Positions 30,648-38,439 of a stretch of 64,000 nucleotides of DNA are shown in pieces. Source of the DNA: Diplolepis rosae (lineage: Eukaryota > Arthropoda > Insecta > Hymenoptera > Diplolepididae); contig JAPYXD010000250.1 in assembly GCA_030998225.1 (NCBI GenBank), forward strand, positions 620,001-684,000, read 5' to 3'. Below the pieces are notes generated by a model that ran no database searches, had not been told where the DNA came from, and saw nothing but the letters and a program-made list of their open reading frames with translations. Position numbers and translations under genes: made by a program. Within the stretch, counting starts at the first letter, position 1, and each line of letters starts with the position of its first letter.

Positions 30648-32678
30648 ATGGGATTACGAGGCTTCCTTTTGGCACTGCTCACTTGCAACTTCAACTATAT
30701 AACAACAGTCTACGCCATCATAGGATTCGATTGCGGTTCAAATCAATCAAATATTACGACATTATCTTTACTAGAGGTAGGAGAATGTGATCTACCTCGA
30801 TCTCAAGTACATGTTGAAAGAACTTATATACAACTTTTACAATTAACTGGATTTTCAAATACAAAAGTAATACAATGCAAAATAGAAATTCGACGCGCCA
30901 TCTCTCATTGTGGTATGCATTCTCACAGTTCCATAGTAGCAAATGGCCACAGTGAATATATACATGATGTTACACGAGATCAATGTAATCAAATGCACAC
31001 AATAGGAACATTTTTAGTAACCCCTTCTCTTCAGATATCAAAGTTAAAAGTAAATGAAACTTCATTTCATAGCGTTACTTTAGCAGGTTCTGTAACACCT
31101 AATGGAGACTGTACTGGTACACAATTTTCTGACCCATACGGAACATGGAATAATGTCGTAGTCCAAGCAATATTCAAAATAACTTTACAAGAACATTACG
31201 CGACTATTCATTTAAATTCAAATAAAATTCAATTAGGATCTGGAATAATATGCACACTTTCAGACACATTCTGTACTGACGTAGAATATGGACAAACATT
31301 CTGGGATACATTACCTAATGACGTATGTAATTTTAACAAATATGAAATTATTTATGAAGGACCAGCAAATAAGACCTATGACAACACGACAGACAATTAT
31401 GAAACCTTTTATTCTTTAACGACTGAGGATATATCTTTCGTACTAGCTGAAAAAACAAGAAAACCAGTTTGCAGTTACGTTTTAATACAAACCGAACATC
31501 CAAAATTATTAATTTTTGAAACCAGACCTGGGAATTCATTTTTAGAAAATAAACATTTAGAAGTTCAAAATATGGACATTTTCACATACGTCAATTCTAA
31601 ATTTATATATGTAGAACGACACATACGCACTGAAGTAAATAGACTTTATCACGGTGTTCTTACTCAACGATGCATACTTGAACAGCAAGTTTTCAGAAAT
31701 ACATTAACCTTAGCAACCCAATCACCAGACGAATTTGCATATCATTTAATGAAAGGCCCAGGATATATGTCAGTAATTGCAGGAGAAGTAGTACATATCG
31801 TAAAATGTATACCGGTTGAAGTAAAATATCGCAAAACTGAAGAATGTTATCTACAACTACCAATATTTAGAGGAAATCAATCCTTTTTCCTTTCTCCACG
31901 AACTCATATATTAACAAAATCAGGTATCCAAACAAATTGCAATTCTTTCCTTCCACCAATGTACCTTTTTGGAGAAACCTGGTACAAATTACTTCCAAAT
32001 CCTGTCGAATCCATAGCACCAACTATAGTTAAACCTCTCACAAAAGCAACCTGGAAATACACAAATCCTTCATCCTTAGCAACAAGTGGCATTTATTCTC
32101 AATCTGATCTTGATAAACTGCGAGATCATATTATGTTTCCAGCAGAAAAACCAATGATTCTAAATTCTTTAGCTAGAGAAATAACAGGACATCCAACTAT
32201 TAATCAAGGAATATCATTAACGAATTTATTTAATGAAGATGTAATTGATAAAATTGCTGAATCCGCATGGGGTAGATTTTGGACAATTTTTACAAGTTTT
32301 GGAACTACTAGTGCAGGCCTAATTGGATTAATAATAATAATTAGAGGGATTAAATTGATAGCTGATACCATTATTCATGGATATGCGCTACACAGATTAT
32401 TTGGATGGTCTCTCCATCTACTAGGCGCCTTCTGGGATTCGGTCACTAACCTCTTATTACACTTAGGTACCCATCGACCTTCTGGACCTCCTGCTGAGGG
32501 TCATCAAGAACTGCTAACACCTTCAGCACCACAAAGCTCGAAAGAGGCACCTAAAAGTCCATCGTATTACGCAAACACTACTTCAGGTAAAGATCACAAT
32601 AATACAAACACAACTCTTTATCCTCACTCTGAATTAAAAGAAGAACTTAGTAGAACCCACTACTCTATCCAAATCTAA
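30648..32678 (+). CDS. env1: Envelope 1: chuvirus-like glycoprotein
   Basis: 676 aa from the Met directly after the acceptor. The frame is open for 90 codons upstream, but that part overlaps the CARD gene and is probably not used. A signal peptide (GLRGFLLALLTC, about 1-23) is followed by a Cys-rich ectodomain with several N-x-S/T sites. It contains GFDCGSNQSNITTLSLL near the mature N-terminus, YIQLLQLTGF, the CGMHSH segment and TPNGDCTGTQFSDPYGTW. A membrane span lies at about residues 552-575 (SAGLIGLIIIIRGIKLIA), with a cytoplasmic tail of about 100 aa ending in Pro/Ser-rich sequence. The pattern resembles chuvirus (Mononegavirales relative) glycoproteins, which insect LTR elements are known to have captured. 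It would mediate entry and membrane fusion. The frame looks intact. Confidence 0.8.
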   Translation: MGLRGFLLALLTCNFNYITTVYAIIGFDCGSNQSNITTLSLLEVGECDLPRSQVHVERTYIQLLQLTGFSNTKVIQCKIEIRRAISHCGMHSHSSIVANGHSEYIHDVTRDQCNQMHTIGTFLVTPSLQISKLKVNETSFHSVTLAGSVTPNGDCTGTQFSDPYGTWNNVVVQAIFKITLQEHYATIHLNSNKIQLGSGIICTLSDTFCTDVEYGQTFWDTLPNDVCNFNKYEIIYEGPANKTYDNTTDNYETFYSLTTEDISFVLAEKTRKPVCSYVLIQTEHPKLLIFETRPGNSFLENKHLEVQNMDIFTYVNSKFIYVERHIRTEVNRLYHGVLTQRCILEQQVFRNTLTLATQSPDEFAYHLMKGPGYMSVIAGEVVHIVKCIPVEVKYRKTEECYLQLPIFRGNQSFFLSPRTHILTKSGIQTNCNSFLPPMYLFGETWYKLLPNPVESIAPTIVKPLTKATWKYTNPSSLATSGIYSQSDLDKLRDHIMFPAEKPMILNSLAREITGHPTINQGISLTNLFNEDVIDKIAESAWGRFWTIFTSFGTTSAGLIGLIIIIRGIKLIADTIIHGYALHRLFGWSLHLLGAFWDSVTNLLLHLGTHRPSGPPAEGHQELLTPSAPQSSKEAPKSPSYYANTTSGKDHNNTNTTLYPHSELKEELSRTHYSIQI

Positions 32679-32687
32679 CATCTTCAG
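32674..32687 (+). promoter_or_regulatory. Splice acceptor for the two-dsRBD gene
   Basis: 'tctaacatcttcag' ends AG at 32686-32687 and includes a CTAAC branch-point-like motif. It overlaps the env1 stop codon; the ATG starts 1 nt after AG. Confidence 0.55.
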
Positions 32688-32688
32688 A

Positions 32689-33426
32689 ATGTCGCATGTT
32701 CCTTTTACAACCTTACTAAACAAAATTATTCAACAAAGAGGAGATCCACCCCTAATTTATGAGATACTCATTGAACAAACCAATAATAATGAATGTCTAT
32801 TTCACGTTAATTTACAATATAAACATTTTATAATAATGAATAGTGGCAAAGATAAAGAAAATGTAAAGCAAAAGGTAGCACAAAATTTATATAATGCCTT
32901 AATTAATGAATCAAAGGAAACAAATCAAAACGTCCAATCAAACTCTATTAGTAAAAATTGCAAAAAATTAAACGAAATTTGCACTGAAAATAAATTTGAG
33001 TATCCAAAATATACAGTATTACGAATAAAAACCTCATCAAAAGACTCAACATACATAGCAATTTGTTTCATTAATAACATTAAACAAATAGGAATAGCAA
33101 ACTCAATAAAAACAGCTAAGGATTTTGCTGCCATAAAAGTTATTAATTCTCTTTCGCATAAAGACGAGAAATGTGAACTACGTTTGATAAACTCACTAGA
33201 ACATTTGCATGTAACAATTCAAGAATCATCTATAAACGATCCAAAACCTTCAACGAGTAGCCAAATAACAAAACCTATTACTTCAAATAACAATCGTGAT
33301 AAAAATACAAATTCATATAAAATGAAAACAAATAATAATCATACTGCATCATCTTTCTCTACGAAAAGCTTTAAAAAATGTTTTAAATGCGGATATAGAC
33401 CTCCCAACCAGTACAATAAATTCTAA
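32689..33426 (+). CDS. Protein with two dsRBD-like domains
   Basis: 245 aa. The first dsRBD-like module (about 6-72) shows TTLLNKIIQQRGDPPLIYEI, then strands around FHVNLQYKHFIIMNSG, then a helix VKQKVAQNLYNAL. The second (about 92-160) shows KLNEICTENKFEYPKYTVL, a strand YIAICFINNI, then IKTAKDFAAIKVINSL. Both follow the alpha-beta-beta-beta-alpha order of double-stranded RNA-binding domains, but the basic KKxAK that contacts RNA is only partly kept, so one or both may act in dimerisation. A Ser/Asn-rich tail ends with CFKCGYRPPN, perhaps half of the zinc knuckle found in its relatives. It starts 10 nt after the env1 stop. Likely role: binding dsRNA or RNAi proteins (inference). Confidence 0.75.
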   Translation: MSHVPFTTLLNKIIQQRGDPPLIYEILIEQTNNNECLFHVNLQYKHFIIMNSGKDKENVKQKVAQNLYNALINESKETNQNVQSNSISKNCKKLNEICTENKFEYPKYTVLRIKTSSKDSTYIAICFINNIKQIGIANSIKTAKDFAAIKVINSLSHKDEKCELRLINSLEHLHVTIQESSINDPKPSTSSQITKPITSNNNRDKNTNSYKMKTNNNHTASSFSTKSFKKCFKCGYRPPNQYNKF

Positions 33427-33430
33427 TATA

Positions 33431-33450
33431 AACATTCCATACCGATTCAG
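33431..33450 (+). promoter_or_regulatory. Candidate acceptor before the second dsRBD gene
   Basis: 'aacattccataccgattcag', AG at 33449-33450. The first ATG after it (33464) opens a 51-codon frame (33464-33619) without recognisable domain; the dsRBD frame starts at the second ATG, 33534, in a good context (tccATGG). Confidence 0.4.
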
Positions 33451-33533
33451 GAAATCAACTGCAATGGAGCATTACTACGACGAGCCTACTTACGAACCAA
33501 GTTACCAAAAAAAAGAAATACAGAACAGACTCC

Positions 33534-34049
33534 ATGGGATTTTTAAATCATGTAGAAATTTTAAGAAACTTCACGATAAAATATGGACTGCCGTTACCGC
33601 AATATACAGTCTATCCTGATCCGAATTCGAAAACAAACTCATTTTTTCTCGCACAAATTAATATAAATGAACATTTCGTTATACAAGCCGGCCCTACTAG
33701 TGAATTAGCAGAAAATAGAGCAGCTTTAAAATTATTATTACTACTAATAAGATCATATGATCTCTGCGACGAAAAATTTTATAATAATGATGATAAAAAA
33801 AGGCAAAAAACCAAAAATCAAAGTATTCAAACCGATCCAAGACCAAAATTAATACCTTGGGAAAATTCCTGTAGATTTTGTAACACTCAAATGCATGCTA
33901 CAAAAGAGTGCCGTAGACGAAATATTTTTAAGGTAGACAAATCAACCCAATTCCCCCCTCCAGTTCCACCAAGAAACTCCTCAACATTTAGTAGACTTTT
34001 TTCCCCTTTTCTCCAAAAAACTTCTAGACCTAAATCCAACCATATGTAA
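33534..34049 (+). CDS. dsRBD plus zinc-knuckle protein, copy 1
   Basis: 171 aa. A dsRBD-like module occupies about 4-72: helix HVEILRNFTIKYGLPLPQYTV, strands with FFLAQININEHFVIQAG, and helix ELAENRAALKLLLLLI. The second helix lacks the KKxAK lysines, so RNA binding may be weak. A CCHC knuckle, C-RF-C-NTQM-H-ATKE-C (about 119-132), follows a basic linker, then a proline-rich PPPVPPR motif resembling an SH3 ligand. The frame is open upstream of the chosen Met, but the domain begins right after it. The same dsRBD-knuckle arrangement recurs in the last gene (37567), so these are probably duplicates of one ancestral gene. Confidence 0.75.
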   Translation: MGFLNHVEILRNFTIKYGLPLPQYTVYPDPNSKTNSFFLAQININEHFVIQAGPTSELAENRAALKLLLLLIRSYDLCDEKFYNNDDKKRQKTKNQSIQTDPRPKLIPWENSCRFCNTQMHATKECRRRNIFKVDKSTQFPPPVPPRNSSTFSRLFSPFLQKTSRPKSNHM

Positions 34050-34073
34050 ACATCCTATTTTATCCAATATTAA

Positions 34074-34092
34074 TCCTACTTTTCTTTTTCAG
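34074..34092 (+). promoter_or_regulatory. Splice acceptor for envelope 2
   Basis: 'ctacttttctttttcag' ends AG at 34091-34092. It is a strong polypyrimidine tract, 16 nt before the env2 ATG. Confidence 0.6.
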
Positions 34093-34108
34093 CCTTCCGA
34101 GAAGCCTA

Positions 34109-35890
34109 ATGAATTTCCTTAATCAACCAGCATCCAGAGTGTATTTAATTTTAATTCCACTCCTTTTCTCCAAAGCAGAAAAATACTTCATAGACTCACA
34201 ATTTTCTCATTCTTCAGGGATTTATTTTGAACCAATTTCAAAAGTTCGTCTTTTTTCTGAAAAATATCATTTTATATCTTATATCGATATCTTTCAGCCA
34301 GACGTACTTAAATACAAAATAATAGATTTCTCACATAAATTATATGAATATTGCATACTCTCAAATATTGCCAATAATTGTAATTTATACGATCATCAGA
34401 CACAACTTGATTTTATAGAACAACGCATCAACTATTTTCTTGAAGAAATATCATTTATATCTAGACAAGCTCGTAATATCACGAATATTTCTAACACTAA
34501 TGATCCATTCTTGCAACAGATACAAAAAGTACTTTTAGAATTAAGAATGAGAAATGAAACCTCCCTTTACTGGCCCAAAGAAAATTTATTTCTACTTCCT
34601 AATCCATTTTTCCAAAAAGTTACAAATCTTTCTTCAAAACTTGACAACATTATGACCTACAAAAAATGGCATAATTCTCAAAAAGATCCAAATATTCACC
34701 TATATCGAATATTAGCAGCAAATTGGCTTAAAGACCTGCATGAAATTTCTCAATCTTTTCTTTTACTCCTTGACCAACTTACAGAAGCTATTACTCATGC
34801 CGCAACTAATTTATGGCACCCTATGCTACTTCCTGATACCTTCTTAGACTTCAAATCCAACAAAGAAGACCCACACCTTTCAACATCCCTTTTTTCTATG
34901 GTCCTTCCATTTTCTAAAATACAATACTTCTTATTCGATAAGTACTTGATTTTTATTATGACTATACCAATCCCATCTGCTGAAGAATTTCAATTATTTA
35001 AACCACATCCAATTCCAATACATCTCGATTTTAATACTGACGTAATTTCCTCTATTTACATAAAACCTCAAAATTCTTATCTCGCTATTTCTTCAAATAA
35101 CCAATCATACTTTATAACAAATGAAAATTTCCTCAATGCATGTTATCAAAATGGATTCCAAACATTTTGTCACCCACCAAGATCTATATCTAACATCGAT
35201 AACAATCCTATTTGTGAAACATCAATGTTTCTAAATTCAGAACCATACAAGTGTAAAATATTCATCAGTTTTAGTGAATATCCCTTTCTAACACCATTGC
35301 AATTTCATCATGGATGGCTATACTCAACAATTTTCCCCCGACAAATTTTCTTATCATGTCGAAAAAACTCTAAGACCTTAATCACACTCCAAGGAATATG
35401 AATTTTGCAAACAAAATCAGGTTGCAATCTAGATTCATCAACTCCATATTACCATCTTCAAAACCATTTGAATATAATGGATAATTCAATTCCAGTCAGC
35501 AAATCAACTACTTCCCTTGCTATAATTTCACCATTCTTATATAATATTTCCATTCAAGAGCCTCACTTACTAAAAAAGGTATTACTTCTTCTTCAGCAAA
35601 AAGAAGACATGCCATTATCAATCTTCGAAAACCATGTCTTTATCCTTACAAAATATGCAAACATTCAAAAAATCATTCCATCAATTTTTATTTCTAGTGC
35701 ACATAAATTAACATTAGCACTAATCTTTATCACTTTACTTATGATTACAATTTTAGGATTATTACTATTGAAAATTCAAAAAATATCTAAAAAAATAAAC
35801 AAAACGCCAACACGTATAGAACTTATACAAAAAACTCCTTTAAGCTCAGTGACAAAACCTTTACTGACCGACTTGACGTTTAACTTTTGA
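34109..35890 (+). pseudogene. env2: Envelope 2: errantivirus/baculovirus-F-type, one in-frame stop
   Basis: A single frame of about 593 codons is broken only by TGA at 35399-35401. The upstream 430 aa start with a hydrophobic signal-like segment (VYLILIPLLFSK) and continue with GIYFEPISKVRL, a Tyr-Ile-Asp-Ile motif near 50 and paired cysteines. A coiled-coil-like helical region and a Cys-rich C-terminal half follow. The downstream 161 aa contain a membrane anchor (LTLALIFITLLMITILGLLL) and a short basic tail. This layout matches the class I fusion proteins of gypsy-type errantiviruses, themselves related to baculovirus F. No clear furin site was seen. With the stop, the product would be secreted and lack the anchor unless the UGA is read through. 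Confidence 0.72.
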
Positions 35891-36206
35891 CCTTTCCTTT
35901 ATTCCATCTTTCACCCTTTTCTTTAATAGACTTGAAGTCAATTCACAAAATTTTTCAGATACAGGTACATTCCGTCCTTACCTTTCTCAAAACCACATGC
36001 ATGAACGACCTATACCGTCAGAAGGACAGTTTTTGTACCCACGTCTTTAATGTTTCTTACTAAAGGAAAAACAAACTGTAATATAAAAGTTGTTTTTCTG
36101 ACGGAAAGTAAAATACTTTTAGCAAAATCTTTTACCTTGCATGATTAGAAAATATATTCAAAAAGTTATTTTTCAATCTCCTTATCAGACCTTAATAAAA
36201 TAAATC
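35891..36206 (+). other. Non-coding spacer with a possible hairpin
   Basis: No ORF. A perfect 9-bp inverted repeat (CCGTCAGAA at 36015-36023, TTCTGACGG at 36096-36104) could pair in RNA around a 72-nt loop. In complex retroviruses such spacers may hold RNA export signals; that is speculation here. Confidence 0.4.
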
Positions 36207-36224
36207 TATTCTAACAATTTGTAG
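36207..36224 (+). promoter_or_regulatory. Splice acceptor for Cys-rich gene 1
   Basis: 'tattctaacaatttgtag', with CTAAC as branch-point candidate; AG at 36223-36224, 3 nt before the ATG. Confidence 0.5.
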
Positions 36225-36227
36225 AAA

Positions 36228-36635
36228 ATGATACCAACTCCAAGTGAACCTATTGTTAACCATCTTGGACCAGTAGACGGTGTATGTCCGCAAGACTATC
36301 CGATAGCATACGCGCACTTATTACAGAGTTATTGCTTCGAATTAGAACCCTCAACATTGTTTTTATATTATAATCACCAAACCACAAAAAGATATTGCCA
36401 ATTCTGTTTCGAGAAATTAGATCAGGAAACTCAAAATAACTGTGAATTTTTTACATCATGGCATTCCATTTGTAAATTGGAATGCATATATATGAATTGT
36501 TACGGTTGTCAAGAACTATTAATTACTCCGCGAAAAAGAGCAGCTGATTGTAGAGAATGTATCGAACAATATTTAAATTATAAATTCGAAATTAGTCAAG
36601 GAAACGAAGTTCTAGTAGAAAATACCCCTGCATGA
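36228..36635 (+). CDS. Cys-rich zinc protein 1
   Basis: 135 aa, family not recognised. The cysteines form CQFC, then after 30 residues CYGC, then after 13 residues CREC, with extra Cys/His between them (NNCEFF, SWHSICKLEC). The last part, CQELLITPRKRAADCREC, is closely matched in the neighbouring gene (36775) by CNTQIFYMRQRADLCVTC, so the two are paralogues with at least two zinc sites, perhaps treble-clef-like. No signal peptide or membrane span; an acidic C-terminus. Small nuclear regulators with paired CxxC motifs are common among viral accessory proteins, but no function can be assigned. Confidence 0.7.
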   Translation: MIPTPSEPIVNHLGPVDGVCPQDYPIAYAHLLQSYCFELEPSTLFLYYNHQTTKRYCQFCFEKLDQETQNNCEFFTSWHSICKLECIYMNCYGCQELLITPRKRAADCRECIEQYLNYKFEISQGNEVLVENTPA

Positions 36636-36752
36636 TTATACATATCTACCTTCCACGCATGTAATCACGCATGAAAAATTTTGTTAAATTTAATAAAATC
36701 CTTAATACTAAAAAATTGTAAATTTTACAAATATTTCAAATTCCTTAAATAT

Positions 36753-36770
36753 TGTAAATTTCCCCAACAG
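36753..36770 (+). promoter_or_regulatory. Splice acceptor for Cys-rich gene 2
   Basis: 'ttgtaaatttccccaacag', AG at 36769-36770, 4 nt before the ATG. Confidence 0.5.
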
Positions 36771-36774
36771 AAAA

Positions 36775-37206
36775 ATGCTGCCCCAAGAAATCGAAACAAT
36801 CGAAGCAGAAGAAGTTCGAGCAAGCGAGCAGGATGTTCAGCCGTATTTTGAAAATCAATTATGGTCAGAATACTGCTGCACAACCCTGGTCGAGAATTTT
36901 TACATGAATGTTCTCGAAAAAAAACTTGTTTGCGAGGATTGTTGGATGACAGAACTCAGCTTTTTCGAAACCGAAGTAACATTACCCGTCCGAATAGACC
37001 ACATAGTTACTAAAGACTTATATTGTACATTAAAACTATCTAGCCTCGACTGCTCCATTTGCAATACACAAATTTTTTACATGCGGCAAAGAGCAGATTT
37101 ATGTGTAACTTGTGCCGAACGTGTAATTCATTTATACCAACAAGAAGCACTGTATAACGACGTCGATTCCGAAACATCGACTATTATTTATAACAACGAC
37201 GAATAA
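36775..37206 (+). CDS. Cys-rich zinc protein 2
   Basis: 143 aa, paralogue of the preceding gene. It has an acidic N-terminus (ETIEAEEVRASEQD), then EYCCTTL, LVCEDCW, YCTLKLSSLDCSIC and RQRADLCVTC. The spacing CxxC-36-CxxC-13-CxxC closely follows that of protein 1 (30 and 13), with the final RAD-x-C-x2-C conserved. The tail is acidic (NDVDSETSTIIYNND). It is probably soluble and zinc-binding. Retention of two diverged open copies next to each other suggests they have distinct jobs, for example transactivation or modulation of the host (inference). Confidence 0.7.
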   Translation: MLPQEIETIEAEEVRASEQDVQPYFENQLWSEYCCTTLVENFYMNVLEKKLVCEDCWMTELSFFETEVTLPVRIDHIVTKDLYCTLKLSSLDCSICNTQIFYMRQRADLCVTCAERVIHLYQQEALYNDVDSETSTIIYNNDE

Positions 37207-37535
37207 AAATAATAAATCAAAACATATTTTTTATTATTCTTTTTTCTAAATATAAACAATATCTATTAGTAACTTTTGTTAAAAAATTTTCCCTTTTAAT
37301 TTTTATTCGTTGTTTAAAATCATATTTCATATACACCACTACTTCTTCCTTAACCGCTATAATGTAACGACAAACCTTAATAAATTAAAATATTCTAAAA
37401 AACGGACCACTGTTTTCTCTGCATGAAATATCTCTTTGAGTTAGGAAACGCGGAAAGTGAATATATCAACAAACACAAAATTATTACAAAAAAACTAACT
37501 AATTTTAGAATTTCAATAAATTCAATCATCAACTC
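37207..37535 (+). other. Non-coding spacer
   Basis: AT-rich, no ORF supported; a minus-strand open stretch at 37395-37631 overlaps the next gene and is a chance frame. Confidence 0.5.
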
Positions 37536-37537
37536 AA

Positions 37538-37556
37538 ACAGGTAATTCTTTTGCAG
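37538..37556 (+). promoter_or_regulatory. Splice acceptor for the last dsRBD gene
   Basis: 'acaggtaattcttttgcag', AG at 37555-37556, 10 nt before the ATG. Confidence 0.55.
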
Positions 37557-37566
37557 ATCAAAAACA

Positions 37567-38016
37567 ATGGCCTTGCAGACAAGAGACCTATCGAAAGGCA
37601 CTGCTGTACAAGTTTTAAACGAGATAAGCATTGAGTATGATTTCTCCGAACCTTCATATATTGTAAAATCGCTTGGAAAACACCAAGAACTGCCACCATT
37701 CCAAGCAACTTGCGAAATCTTTAAAAATAAAATAACTTTCTCTTGTATTGGGGAACCAGCCCCTCAAAAAAAGTCTGCAAAGCAAAATGCAGCATCTAAA
37801 CTCTTGGAAATGCTTTCCACAAGATATGTATTTTTAGAAGAAATGAAAGAAAAAAGCTTAATCCCAGAAACGAGAATTTTCAAAATAACTGATGAAATCA
37901 GTAAAGAAACCTTACAAAAATGGACCAACTCTTGTGAAAGGTGTTTTCAAAGAGGGCATTTAGCTCATAACTGCCGCAATCCTTTACGTAATAGAAAATA
38001 TAAAAATAATTCTTAA
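37567..38016 (+). CDS. dsRBD plus zinc-knuckle protein, copy 2
   Basis: 149 aa, the clearest dsRBD in the window. Helix 1 is AVQVLNEISIEYDFSEPSYI (about 12-31), beta strands lie around FQATCEIFKNKITFSCIG, and helix 2 is QKKSAKQNAASKLLEML (about 67-83) with the intact KKxAK motif that contacts the dsRNA phosphates. A helical linker leads to a CCHC zinc knuckle, C-ER-C-FQRG-H-LAHN-C (about 127-140), then a basic tail. It is likely a cytoplasmic dsRNA-binding protein. Viral stand-alone dsRBD proteins commonly suppress Dicer-dependent RNAi, and this is the best candidate for such a role here (inference). It is the last gene before the polypurine tract. Confidence 0.88.
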   Translation: MALQTRDLSKGTAVQVLNEISIEYDFSEPSYIVKSLGKHQELPPFQATCEIFKNKITFSCIGEPAPQKKSAKQNAASKLLEMLSTRYVFLEEMKEKSLIPETRIFKITDEISKETLQKWTNSCERCFQRGHLAHNCRNPLRNRKYKNNS

Positions 38017-38428
38017 AAATCTACATTATGAAATTACGTTACAGTTTTATATATTATTATATTACATGATATTTATAATTTACGAATATGAAATAAAAAT
38101 TATTGATGTATTTAGTTATATAAGAAAAAATCATATGTAACCTTATGTTAAGTTCATACTATTTCAAAAAAAAACTATGTAATTATTTATAACAAAAAAA
38201 TTATAATATTTAGATAATATAAATTTTTATGACATCAAAAAAAAAAAAAAAAAATCGATATTGGAATCAAATAGTCAAATGCAAAAAATACAAATTGTAA
38301 AAGAGACCCCGAAATGAATGTTGGTTATTACGTCAGAAATAGAAATTCAATGTATCTTCAAAAACATTAACGAATGTATTCTTCTTCCGAAGATTCGATC
38401 GCGGATGCTTCACCCCCGCGCTCGAACT
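38017..38428 (+). other. 3' untranslated region of the giant element
   Basis: AT-rich with an A-run near 38240. Becomes GC-rich just before the polypurine tract. No ORF supported. Confidence 0.6.
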
Positions 38429-38439
38429 AGGGGGGGAGG
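38429..38439 (+). promoter_or_regulatory. Polypurine tract
   Basis: AGGGGGGGAGG directly abuts the TG of the 3' LTR. It is the primer for plus-strand DNA synthesis. Confidence 0.93.

Noticed and set aside
36015..36104. Hairpin as an RNA export element
   Set aside because: Only a 9-bp stem around a 72-nt loop; kept as a structural note, not a functional call.
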